A DNA stretch of 64,000 bases from Thermoproteota archaeon. GTDB lineage: Archaea; Thermoproteota; Methanomethylicia; Methanomethylicales; Methanomethylicaceae. The notes below the pieces were generated by a model. The model made no database searches. It was not told where the DNA came from and saw only the letters and a program-made list of their open reading frames with translations. Positions 27,275 to 35,327 of the stretch are shown one piece after another. The translations under genes were made by a program, and so were the position numbers. The stretch lies in the NCBI GenBank assembly GCA_029887795.1, contig JARXPE010000001.1, forward strand, positions 65,386 through 129,385, written 5' to 3'. Within the stretch, counting starts at the first letter, position 1. Each line of letters begins with the position of its first letter.

Positions 27275-27414
27275 ACACGCTTATGTGTATTAATAACTGA
27301 CATAAAGCTTTTCCTTTTTTTGAATGCGGATGTTGATTCGGCTTCTGAGTTAGTGTGAATATTTAAATAACCACTTGAATCTTACTTGAAGGATGGCAGA
27401 TCATGGTGAATTTA

Positions 27415-28098
27415 ATGGTATCAGCGGTGTTGTTCGATCTTGACGGCACCATACTTAACTGCGTCGAACCTACGAGTAAAGAGTTCATAAAGGTCGTCCA
27501 AAAACTTGGCTTGAATATAACAGATGACGTCCGTAAGAGAGTTGGAGACAATCTAGGGGAGATTTTAATAAAGAAATCCTCACCCATTGCAGAGATCTCA
27601 CTACTCTGGCGCTTGGGCAGGACTATTGGACTGCCGTTCTTCAAGAGAATTTTATTGATCTTTTTATCCTACTCACGACTTAAAGAGATCGCAAATAATT
27701 CATCACTCTTCGATGGAGTAACAGAGATGCTTCAAGCGTTGAAGCAAAGAGGACTCAAACTAGCGGTAGTTACCACAAGAAGCAAGAAGGATGTTTCAGC
27801 GATTGTGAAGAAATTTTCGCTCGAAGGGTTTTTTGACGCGGTTGTGTCAAGGGACGATGTGTGTTTTGGAAAACCATCGCCCGAGCCAGTCATTCTGGCT
27901 TTGAAAAAACTGGATGTAAATGCCATGGATGCAGTAGTGGTAGGCGACATGCCCACAGACATCGAGTCTGGAAAGCAGGCAGGGACCAGAACGATAGCAC
28001 TGATGACTGGGCTTTTTAACGAGAGTTTGCTTGAGGCCTCGCCCGACCTTACAATTAATTCGATATTAGAAGTCCCAAAAATACTTGATGTTATTTGA
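27415..28098 (+). CDS. HAD-superfamily phosphatase, phosphoglycolate phosphatase-like
   Basis: 227 residues from ATG 27415, six bases after GGTGA; ATG 27403 is in frame but less favoured. Motif I is VLFDLDGTI, motif II is VVTTRSKKD, the lysine motif is FGKPSPEP and motif IV is VVGDMPTDIESGKQAG. A helical cap (about 20-90) places it in subfamily I. The exact substrate is unknown; phosphoglycolate or another sugar phosphate is usual. Confidence 0.9.
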   Translation: MVSAVLFDLDGTILNCVEPTSKEFIKVVQKLGLNITDDVRKRVGDNLGEILIKKSSPIAEISLLWRLGRTIGLPFFKRILLIFLSYSRLKEIANNSSLFDGVTEMLQALKQRGLKLAVVTTRSKKDVSAIVKKFSLEGFFDAVVSRDDVCFGKPSPEPVILALKKLDVNAMDAVVVGDMPTDIESGKQAGTRTIALMTGLFNESLLEASPDLTINSILEVPKILDVI

Positions 28099-28188
28099 AG
28101 GAATGACGGGAATAATTAACCCAAATATTGGATATATTATCGAGTATAATATGAAGCTAATAAAAAGTAAAAAGAAAGTAATGATGTA

Positions 28189-29169
28189 CTATATGTACTC
28201 ACTGTAAACCATTATAGAGGGGGTCACTTTAACCATAAGTGCTGATGCGATCGTTAATGGGTTACTCACTCGAGTCAGCCACTTCCTCATGCTAAAGATC
28301 CTCAAGATTTTAAGTCCGTATGCTATGCCCTCCGTGTCTATGATTCTTGTCAGTTTTTTGGCTTCTTGGAGATAGTTTAGTCCCCTTAAGAAGAGAAGAT
28401 CTCCTAGCCTTATGGCCTCAATCTTTGCCTTGTTCATAACATTTAAACGACCGTTTTCTGTGTAGTGCCAACCTTTATCCATTGCAAGATAAACCACACT
28501 GTTGTATATTCCCGATCTGAGATCCTCTTCAAGATCAGCCACATCGTCATAGACGTTGCAGCCCTTAAAAACAAGGTCTATACACTTTCCAATGAGCTCC
28601 AAACTTTCCAGTTCGTCCTCTGAAAGATCCATAAGACCTTCGAGTACGCAAAAGTCAATATCAATCCATACATTCCCTACTCCCTTTTCATTGACATCTC
28701 TGAGGAATTTCCTAATGTCAAGCGACTCTGCTTTTTTCTGAAGCATCGAGTCGGTCTGTCCTTTAATGTATTTTTCAAAATCTTGGAGGTATTTCTGAAA
28801 CATTCGCCCATTAGAGTTAGCCCTACGCCTCAGTACTTCGTAAGTTATTTCAGCAAGCCTGTAGGTGAAGTTTTCCGCCATGCCTACTTCCGTACCATCT
28901 TCCCTGAAGTTTGATTCTCTTCCCAAGAAGATCTTCAACTGCCTGTTTAGAGAGAGTCTAGCCTCCTCCTCTGTATGCCATAGGTCATTTATGTTATCCA
29001 GAGTCTTTATGCTAGTTATCATTGCGACTTTACCCAAAAGCGTATCCACGAGGACCTCCCTTGGGGCGCTCCTGAGAATCGGGAGAGAGCTCAATACGGC
29101 AAGGTATGTGGCATACACGTAGTGCTTTCTCTTTAGAAGGCGTTTCTCGTTAAGTTCACGGACATGCAT
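28189..29169 (-). CDS. Isoprenoid-synthase-fold protein (putative), possibly longer at the N-terminus
   Basis: 326 residues from ATG 29169, all-alpha, with two acidic motifs spaced as in class I isoprenoid synthases: DNINDLWH and VYDDVADLEEDLRSGIYN. The second recalls the DDxxD/ED-G-Y-N motif of prenyl and squalene/phytoene synthases. The first motif is weaker than the canonical DDxxD. I cannot name the product. Coding-like sequence continues in the same frame for 50 codons upstream without any start codon (see 29170-29353), so the N-terminus is probably truncated by a frameshift. Confidence 0.65.
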   Translation of the reverse strand: MHVRELNEKRLLKRKHYVYATYLAVLSSLPILRSAPREVLVDTLLGKVAMITSIKTLDNINDLWHTEEEARLSLNRQLKIFLGRESNFREDGTEVGMAENFTYRLAEITYEVLRRRANSNGRMFQKYLQDFEKYIKGQTDSMLQKKAESLDIRKFLRDVNEKGVGNVWIDIDFCVLEGLMDLSEDELESLELIGKCIDLVFKGCNVYDDVADLEEDLRSGIYNSVVYLAMDKGWHYTENGRLNVMNKAKIEAIRLGDLLFLRGLNYLQEAKKLTRIIDTEGIAYGLKILRIFSMRKWLTRVSNPLTIASALMVKVTPSIMVYSEYI

Positions 29170-29353
29170 GCACCTCTGGTCTTCAGAGATCTCATAGAGT
29201 ATTTCCTCAAACCTTGAGACGGTCTCCCTGGCTAGCCCATATGCCCCTTCAAAGCCCTTCTTTTTCCAAGAGAGCTTGCCAAGAAGTTTGTAAACCCCCC
29301 CTAAGCCCTCTCTGTCTTCAGATAAATTCCAGAAATTTTTGGCGGAGGTTCAC
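29170..29353 (-). other. Likely N-terminal coding part of the isoprenoid-synthase-like gene, separated by a frameshift
   Basis: The frame of the downstream gene stays open back to about 29350 and encodes protein-like sequence (GLGGVYKLLGKLSWKKKGFE, then GLARETVSRFEEILYEI) with no ATG, GTG or TTG. Shifting frame near 29318-29324 joins it to GTG 29351-29353, which reads MNLRQKFLEFI and is preceded at six bases by GAGGT. This gives a normal start and one missing or extra base. A seven-G run at 29294-29300 lies close by. Confidence 0.55.
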
Positions 29354-29536
29354 ACCACTCAACCTCTAACTGTTTATTTGTTGTTCATATTATACATATG
29401 TTATTTAAGATATAATTTTTAAACTTTTTCAATTTAAATTATCTATAAAGAGGGGATAGCCTTCTCAGTTAGAGTAAAATATAAAATTTTATAAAATTAA
29501 ATTGCTTAATATAAAAATAGATATACCAATTTTTGA

Positions 29537-30826
29537 CTATTTTGGGGCGCCCTTTATAATATCTTGTCCGTTCATGTACGGAATCAGCGGATCGGGCACA
29601 AGTATGCTGCCGTCTTCTTGTTGATAATTTTCAAGTATTGCGACTATTGTCCGCTCCGTTGCAACTAAGGTGGAGTTCAATGTGTGGACGTATTTTGTGG
29701 GCTCGTTTGGCTTTTCTCTGAACCTTATGTTTGACCTGACGGCCTGATAAGATGTACAGTTGCTGCAAGATACCATTTCGCGATACTTACCTTGACCAGG
29801 TAGCCATACCTCAAGGTCATACTTCTTTGCAGCCACTGTTCCTAGATCTCCGCTACACACGTTAACAACTCTATAAGGAAGCTTCAGGCTCTGAAAGAAG
29901 TCCTCAGCATTTTTAATGAGTAGTTCATGTTCCCTCGGAGAGTCTTCTGGTTTGCAGAATACGAACTGCTCTACTTTTTCAAATTGGTGGACTCTGAATA
30001 TGCCTTTAGTGTCCCTTCCATGGGCACCAGCCTCCTTCCTGAAGCAAGGGCTCACACCGCAATATCTTAAAGGCAACCTGTTGCCATCCAGAATCTCGTC
30101 TGAATGGAGACCAAGTAACGCATGTTCAGAGGTCGCGATTAAGAAGAGGTCCTCTCCCTCTACCTTGTATATTGTGTCTTGAAAGTCCGCCAGCGATACG
30201 GCCCCCTCCAAAATCTTCCTCTTCATCATGTAGGGTGGAAGAAACGGAGTAAAGCCCCTTTGGGTCATGAAGTCGAGCCCATATCTTATCAGTGCAAAGT
30301 TCAGTTTTACCAAGTCGCCCTTTAGGTAATAGAACCTTGATCCAGAGACTTTTGCCGCCCTTTCTAGATCGACGAGATCTAGCCCGAGTGCCAGATCGAT
30401 GTGATCCTTAACTTTAAAATTAAAAGATCTTATCTCCCCCCAAGTTCTGACTACGACGTTGTCAGTCTCGTCCTTTCCGAAAGGGACTGAATCATCCATA
30501 AGGTTAGGAAGGCGCATGAGTATGAAATCCATCTTCTCTCTGTACTCTTGCATCTTCGACTCGAGTTCCTTAATACGTGTAGGGATCATTGCTGCCTCTT
30601 TCAGTTTTTCACTCACGTCTAAACCTTGCTTCTTCAACCTTGCAATCTCTTCGGTGATCCTGTTTCTCTGGCTTCTTAGCTCGTTTGTCTCTGAAAAATA
30701 TCTTCTCCACAACTTGTCATATTCTATAAGTTCATCAAACATCTTAATTATCTCAGGATCGTTTCTGCGTGCTAGGTTAGACCTGACCCTTCCTGGATCT
30801 TCCCTTATCAGTTTTATGTCGAGCAT
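29537..30826 (-). CDS. serS: Seryl-tRNA synthetase (canonical type)
   Basis: 429 residues. The N-terminal ~110 residues form the tRNA-binding coiled-coil arm (two long helices, for example WRRYFSETNELRSQRNRIT). Class II motif 2 is seen in CFRKEAGAHGRDTKGIFRVHQFE (split across the loop) and motif 3 in LVATERTIVAILENYQ. It is the common form, not the divergent SerRS of some methanogens. Charged Ser-tRNA is unrelated to the Sep route to cysteine. The aldolase gene ends 24 bp upstream in the same direction. Confidence 0.96.
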   Translation of the reverse strand: MLDIKLIREDPGRVRSNLARRNDPEIIKMFDELIEYDKLWRRYFSETNELRSQRNRITEEIARLKKQGLDVSEKLKEAAMIPTRIKELESKMQEYREKMDFILMRLPNLMDDSVPFGKDETDNVVVRTWGEIRSFNFKVKDHIDLALGLDLVDLERAAKVSGSRFYYLKGDLVKLNFALIRYGLDFMTQRGFTPFLPPYMMKRKILEGAVSLADFQDTIYKVEGEDLFLIATSEHALLGLHSDEILDGNRLPLRYCGVSPCFRKEAGAHGRDTKGIFRVHQFEKVEQFVFCKPEDSPREHELLIKNAEDFFQSLKLPYRVVNVCSGDLGTVAAKKYDLEVWLPGQGKYREMVSCSNCTSYQAVRSNIRFREKPNEPTKYVHTLNSTLVATERTIVAILENYQQEDGSILVPDPLIPYMNGQDIIKGAPK

Positions 30827-30850
30827 GGGTTTACCCCTGCAGATTTCGAT

Positions 30851-31462
30851 CTAAATCCTATCCTTTGGTATAAGCTTAACCTCTCCAAAGTGAGAGGCTA
30901 CAAATATCATTATCGAAACTTCCTCAAGTGACTCTATTATGGATAAGGCTTCAAGTGGGGTGGACCCGACTGCAACCACGCCGTGGTTCTGGAGTATTAC
31001 GGCCCTTCTGTTTTTGATGTTCTGCGCGACAAGTTCTCCAAGCTCCTTTGAGCCAGGGGTTCTGAATTCCAAAATCGGAACCTCCTTGAAGATAACAGCA
31101 GCCTCGTAGTTCACTGGTTCAATTTTTTTCCCAGCCAGAGCAAGACCTGTAGTGAAAGGACTGTGAGAATGAATTATTGCGTTGACGTGTGGATTGCTCT
31201 TATATATGGCGGTGTGTAATGGACTCTCTATGGAGGGTCTGATGCATCCTTCCAGTACGCGACCCTCTATATCGATCTTGCAAATATCATCGGGTGTCAG
31301 ATCCCCCTTGAACTTCCCACTTGGTGTTATCAGTATCACGCCTTCTCGTGACAATCTAGCACTTGCATTTCCTCCAAGTCCAGATATGAGGCCCTTGCTG
31401 TGGAGGATCTTCATGCACTTGACGAGCTCTTCTCTCAATGATCTTTCTAAGTCTTGGACCAA
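30851..31462 (-). CDS. Class II aldolase/adducin-family enzyme (fuculose-phosphate aldolase-like)
   Basis: 203 residues with zinc ligands HSHSP (about 94-96) and QNHGVV (about 157), plus the phosphate-binding GLGGNASAR loop and ITPSG. The family includes L-fuculose-1-phosphate aldolase and archaeal enzymes of shunt pathways for methylthioribulose or aromatic amino acid precursors. The exact substrate is not decidable. It reads into serS. Confidence 0.88.
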   Translation of the reverse strand: MVQDLERSLREELVKCMKILHSKGLISGLGGNASARLSREGVILITPSGKFKGDLTPDDICKIDIEGRVLEGCIRPSIESPLHTAIYKSNPHVNAIIHSHSPFTTGLALAGKKIEPVNYEAAVIFKEVPILEFRTPGSKELGELVAQNIKNRRAVILQNHGVVAVGSTPLEALSIIESLEEVSIMIFVASHFGEVKLIPKDRI

Positions 31463-31561
31463 TAATCAGTCCTCCTAGTTTTTAATTTCTACTAGCTGTA
31501 AGTTTATTAAATCTACAATATCTTTTTCTTTTACCCCACTTATAGCCTATTTGGACGAGAT

Positions 31562-32626
31562 ATGAGCGGTGTGGTAATAGTAAGAATGGGCGGGGAGATC
31601 GGCATAAAGAGCAGACCCGTGCGGAGCCTCTATGAGAGGATGCTTGAAAAAATAATCAGAAGTTCGTTGAAAAGGGAAGGCATACCATTCTCAGAGATCT
31701 CGAGATCTCCCGGGAGGGTCTATGTCTATACTGATTCAGCCGAGATAGTTGCCAAGAGGGTGGCCCGCATCTTTGGTGTTTCATCAGCATCTCCTGGAAT
31801 AGTGACGTCTTCTGAACTCCATGAGATAGTAAAGAATGGAACCGAACTTGCAATAATGAACTTTAAACCCGGCACATTTGCTGTGAGGTGTAGGAGGAGT
31901 GGGCATCACGAGTACACAAGCATGGAGGTGGCATCATTACTTGGTAAGGAGATCTTGGCGACCAAACGCGATTTGATAGTTAATCTGGATAACCCCGACC
32001 AGACATTATATGTGGAAATAAGGGACGAAAAAGCATACCTCTATCTTGATTATGTAAAGGGACCGGACGGTTTCCCCGTGGGGACCCAAGACGAATTGCT
32101 GGGGATAATAGATGAAACAAAGGAGTCGCTAATTGCATGTTGGTGCATGTTGAAGAGGGGTAGCACGCTAAAGGCGGTCATATACGAGTTTGATGGAAAA
32201 GTGCCGAAGGGGACTCTTACAAATCTAAAGGTCCTTTTGGAGTGGATCCCAAACGCCTCTCTCGAGACATTTGTGGTTCCCTTGTCAAGATATTGGAAAG
32301 AGCCGTTAATGGTCCATGAATTGTGCGCCGCAATCAGAATTGCCAAAGACGAGGGCATTGCAGGTATAGTATCAGGACTAAGACCCACAAGCATAAGTGC
32401 CATAATTCCACTCTCCAGCCTTGATGTGCAAATCTTCTTCCCATTAATGGTTCTAGACGATATGACCTTGGATGAATGGTCAAGATATATCGGGATGGGC
32501 AAATACTTGCCTGATGATAGAGTCCTTGGAACGGTTTTCCCTTCGGTAGAAATTATAGTTGAAAATATACAAACCCAAAGTCATTATAGAAAGGTCACAG
32601 TTTCTTCAGATAGATTGCATTTTTGA
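31562..32626 (+). CDS. ThiI-like THUMP protein with inactivated PP-loop domain
   Basis: 354 residues. Residues 1-60 form the ferredoxin-like N-terminal domain of ThiI (VVIVRMGGEIGIKS) and 60-165 the THUMP domain that binds tRNA. The C-terminal half aligns with the ThiI adenylation domain, but at 182-190 the ATP-binding SGGIDSP is replaced by IIDETKESL, so it cannot adenylate U8. The following ALIACWCMLKRG-type helix is still recognisable. The catalytic domain is supplied by a separate gene that overlaps it tail to tail. Probable role: tRNA-binding half of 4-thiouridine synthase. Confidence 0.85.
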   Translation: MSGVVIVRMGGEIGIKSRPVRSLYERMLEKIIRSSLKREGIPFSEISRSPGRVYVYTDSAEIVAKRVARIFGVSSASPGIVTSSELHEIVKNGTELAIMNFKPGTFAVRCRRSGHHEYTSMEVASLLGKEILATKRDLIVNLDNPDQTLYVEIRDEKAYLYLDYVKGPDGFPVGTQDELLGIIDETKESLIACWCMLKRGSTLKAVIYEFDGKVPKGTLTNLKVLLEWIPNASLETFVVPLSRYWKEPLMVHELCAAIRIAKDEGIAGIVSGLRPTSISAIIPLSSLDVQIFFPLMVLDDMTLDEWSRYIGMGKYLPDDRVLGTVFPSVEIIVENIQTQSHYRKVTVSSDRLHF

Positions 32627-33230
32627 GACTATCTTCTAGCAGTGAGTGCATAGGAATCTTATTCTCCTCTTTCGAGACTTCGGTCTCGTTGGCATGGGTC
32701 CTTGCCCTTATGGCGGCAGCAGCGCATGGTCTTGAAGGGCCAATGCTTAGATCATAAGTTCCTATCCTCTTCGCTAGTTGTTCAACTTCAAGTTTGTTCA
32801 TTCCGAGTAAAGGTCTTATAATTGGTGTTTTGACAACCTTGCTATTCAAGATAAGGTTTCTTATCGTCTGGCTTGCCTGCTCCCCAATGATCTCGCCAGT
32901 AACGATACCATCGCACCCGTATTTTTTGGCGATGGCATCTGCCTTTCGATACATCATCCTTTTGCAAAGAATGCAGGACAAGTTCCTCTTGCAGTTTTGG
33001 ACGATAGTTTCCAAATCCTTTCCGTGTGGAACTAAGAGGACTTCTCCGTCGATCCCTGTAACGTTTATGATGTGACTAATTATCTTAAGTGCCTTATCTT
33101 TTGATGCCGCATCTGTGAAGGGAAAATTGTCGAAATGTACGAATACTGGGTGCCATCCCCTCTTGATGCCAAGATATGCAGCAACTGGCGAGTCTATTCC
33201 GCCAGAAATAAGGTAAACAGCTTTTTCCAT
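32595..33230 (-). CDS. thiI: Stand-alone ThiI-type PP-loop sulfurtransferase domain
   Basis: 211 residues from ATG 33230 (GTG 33239 possible). The ATP-binding PP-loop SGGIDSPVAAYL is at 8-19. Three cysteines, C86 and C89 (CILCKR) and C169 (GPSRPC), match the iron-sulfur cluster ligands of methanogen-type ThiI. There is no THUMP domain. It overlaps the end of the THUMP/dead-PP-loop gene by 32 bp on the opposite strand. The two together contain every part of a full ThiI for 4-thiouridine at tRNA position 8. Confidence 0.9.
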   Translation of the reverse strand: MEKAVYLISGGIDSPVAAYLGIKRGWHPVFVHFDNFPFTDAASKDKALKIISHIINVTGIDGEVLLVPHGKDLETIVQNCKRNLSCILCKRMMYRKADAIAKKYGCDGIVTGEIIGEQASQTIRNLILNSKVVKTPIIRPLLGMNKLEVEQLAKRIGTYDLSIGPSRPCAAAAIRARTHANETEVSKEENKIPMHSLLEDSLKNAIYLKKL

Positions 33231-33304
33231 AGTTCTCACAACATATCATTTGAAGCAAACTCTAAAATATACTGCCTCTATAAAATACTCCCGAGGGTTT
33301 CGTT

Positions 33305-33784
33305 TTGAGTCAGACGGAAGTCCGTTTTGAGGAGTATTTGCAAAAATGTGCATTGCCACAGTATGGAAAGATAGCAGTGGCTATAGATCATTCGATGCGG
33401 TCAGCCGTAGCCCTTCGCAGAGCCATCTCTTTGGCCAAAGCATTTTGTTCCAAACTCTATGTGATCCATGTAATCCCTACCAAGTTGCCGTTTGCGAAGA
33501 GAGCGCATGTTGCGCCTCCCCCGGAGATCTATGAGATACAGTACGAGCATGCAAAAGATGTGCTGAGTTCCGCAAGCAAAGCTGCAAAGGACGAGGGCAT
33601 CGAGGCTGAGAGCGTACTGTTGGAGGGAGATCCCGCGGAAGAAATTATCAGGTTTGTAAAAGAAAATGGGATAGATCTTATTGTTGTCAGTAGTAAAGAA
33701 AAAGAGGGTAGTTTGAAGCACCTTGGCAGTGTGAGTGGCAAGATTGCAGAAGAAGTGAAATCGTCGGTTTTGATCGAGAGGTAA
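33305..33784 (+). CDS. Universal stress protein (UspA family)
   Basis: 159 residues starting at TTG 33305. The Usp core begins at GKIAVAIDHSMRSAVALRRA and ends in LIVVSSKEKEGSLKHLGSVS, a slightly altered ATP-binding G-rich loop. The nucleotide site therefore looks only partly conserved. It stands alone upstream of cdvB. Confidence 0.85.
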   Translation: MSQTEVRFEEYLQKCALPQYGKIAVAIDHSMRSAVALRRAISLAKAFCSKLYVIHVIPTKLPFAKRAHVAPPPEIYEIQYEHAKDVLSSASKAAKDEGIEAESVLLEGDPAEEIIRFVKENGIDLIVVSSKEKEGSLKHLGSVSGKIAEEVKSSVLIER

Positions 33785-33961
33785 ACCGGATTATTCCCTT
33801 TAAACTTGTCAGAATCTAAAACCCTAATTTTTCAATTTTTGATTGTTAAAATTTATGAGGTCTTAATGAAAATTAGACCATACTCAAAATAAATTTATAA
33901 ACGAAAGATTAACCCTTTGGAAACTCGAAAGTAGTTATAGAAGGTTAATTTTTGTCTCGAA

Positions 33962-33970
33962 ATCTTTTTA
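33962..33970 (+). promoter_or_regulatory. TATA box of cdvB
   Basis: A CTTTTTAA element lies about 45 bp upstream of the cdvB ATG at 34011 and about 26-30 bp before the likely transcription start, leaving a short leader with AAGGT. Confidence 0.4.
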
Positions 33971-34010
33971 ACCACTTTCACCCTTGAATTGAACTAAGGT
34001 GGAAGGTTTA

Positions 34011-34622
34011 ATGAGTAAGTTTACAAAGAGTTGGGAAGCCCCGGAGAAGAAAACTCCTCCGCCCTCAGGTCCACTTAAACCCCATATTGAAAACGCCATA
34101 AAGTTGATACAGGCGCAAAACCAAAGACTTGATTTTGCCAATGCAAGGCTCGCAGAGAAGGACAAATCTCTGTTCTCAAAGGTTGTCGAAGCCTACACAA
34201 GGCGGGACAGGCAAAGGGCGATAATGTATGCCAATGAGCTGGCAGAGATAAGGAAGTTAGAGAAGAGGGTTTTGCAGATAAAGCTCGCACTGGAGACTAT
34301 AGCCCTCCGATTGACTACTGTTAGGGACTATGGTGACTTTCTCCACACGGTTATGCCTGCACTTTCAATAATAAAGAGTGTGCAGCCAGGAGTTCTCCAA
34401 GTAGTGCCCGAGGCTGAGAAGGGATTCATAAGCTTAAGCGAGTCGCTGTACAATTTGGTTACAGAGGCTGGTGCAACCTCTGGGCTGAATGTATCATTTG
34501 AGACTGCAAACGAGGATGCTGTGAAGATACTGACAGACGCCGCTGCAGTGGCTGAGCAGAGGATAAAGGAGAAGCTGCCAGATTTACCTGCGGACGTCTC
34601 TAAAGAGGGCATTCAGATTTAG
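34011..34622 (+). CDS. cdvB: CdvB-family ESCRT-III protein
   Basis: 203 residues from ATG 34011 (AAGGT four bases upstream). The long basic helical hairpin (about 25-110) is typical of the Snf7/ESCRT-III core: LIQAQNQRLDFANARLAEKD and EIRKLEKRVLQIKLALETIA. It lacks the C-terminal winged helix of crenarchaeal CdvB, so it is closer to CdvB1/B2 paralogues. ESCRT-III polymers act in TACK archaeal cell division and membrane remodelling. No CdvA or CdvC/Vps4 adjacent. A strong lineage marker. Confidence 0.88.
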   Translation: MSKFTKSWEAPEKKTPPPSGPLKPHIENAIKLIQAQNQRLDFANARLAEKDKSLFSKVVEAYTRRDRQRAIMYANELAEIRKLEKRVLQIKLALETIALRLTTVRDYGDFLHTVMPALSIIKSVQPGVLQVVPEAEKGFISLSESLYNLVTEAGATSGLNVSFETANEDAVKILTDAAAVAEQRIKEKLPDLPADVSKEGIQI

Positions 34623-34735
34623 ATTTAAACTCGCCCTCATCCTCTTCTCCTGTATATTTCATGAGTAGTGGAGATTTTGAAACAAGCCCTTATCTCAGTT
34701 TGGAGAGATTTCTTTTTTGTTTAGTTTTTTGATTT

Positions 34736-35146
34736 TTAATTTGACAACTCTACCATAGTATGTCTAATTTGTTTGACGCCCTTGCATGCCGAAATTTTGT
34801 TTATAAGCTCCTTAACTTTTTCCACTTTGCCCCTTAGAGCCAAGATCTCCAGACAGTTTTTCTCATCAATGTGAACGTGGAGTGTAGAGTTAATGATCTC
34901 TCTAAACTCATGTTGTAGATCGGTGAGACTTTCCTCGGCCTCATGTACGTCATGATCATAAACAAGAACTATGGCGCCTGCACATTCGAACGTATCTTCC
35001 TGCCAAGTATGCTCAGAAATGAAAAGACGCATGGATTGTTGAATCGCTTTAGATCGATCTTGTCCCAACTTTTTGAGTAAGGCGTCAAAATCTTCCAGCA
35101 ACTCAGGAGGGACCGAGACACTAAACCGCCTAACACCCTTTTTCAT
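34736..35146 (-). CDS. nikR: Nickel-responsive regulator NikR
   Basis: 136 residues: an N-terminal ribbon-helix-helix DNA-binding domain (RRFSVSVPPELLEDFDALL) and a C-terminal ACT-like metal domain with the nickel ligands in LHVHIDEKNCLEI, the HxH...C arrangement of NikR. It normally represses nickel uptake when Ni2+ is plentiful. A likely target in this window is cbiMNQO at 2.1-4.8 kb. The gene is monocistronic and converges with cdvB. Confidence 0.92.
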   Translation of the reverse strand: MKKGVRRFSVSVPPELLEDFDALLKKLGQDRSKAIQQSMRLFISEHTWQEDTFECAGAIVLVYDHDVHEAEESLTDLQHEFREIINSTLHVHIDEKNCLEILALRGKVEKVKELINKISACKGVKQIRHTMVELSN

Positions 35147-35327
35147 AATGCATCAATTAAGGAAGAGGGGATGTTTATAATATTAATTTCTATAATTTTT
35201 GTAAGTTCTTTATTCACAAACTAGTGTTTTGGCAAAGTGAGAAATCCCTTTCTTTCGGCAGGAATTTTTCACCGATAAAGTTTAAAATAGTCATTTAAGA
35301 TAAAACAGGAGGTCTGGTGGAAAATAT

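Noticed and set aside
29354-29536. AT-rich stretch upstream of the isoprenoid-synthase-like gene
   Set aside because: No open frame of note; most likely promoter sequence for the reverse gene plus the 3' end of serS.
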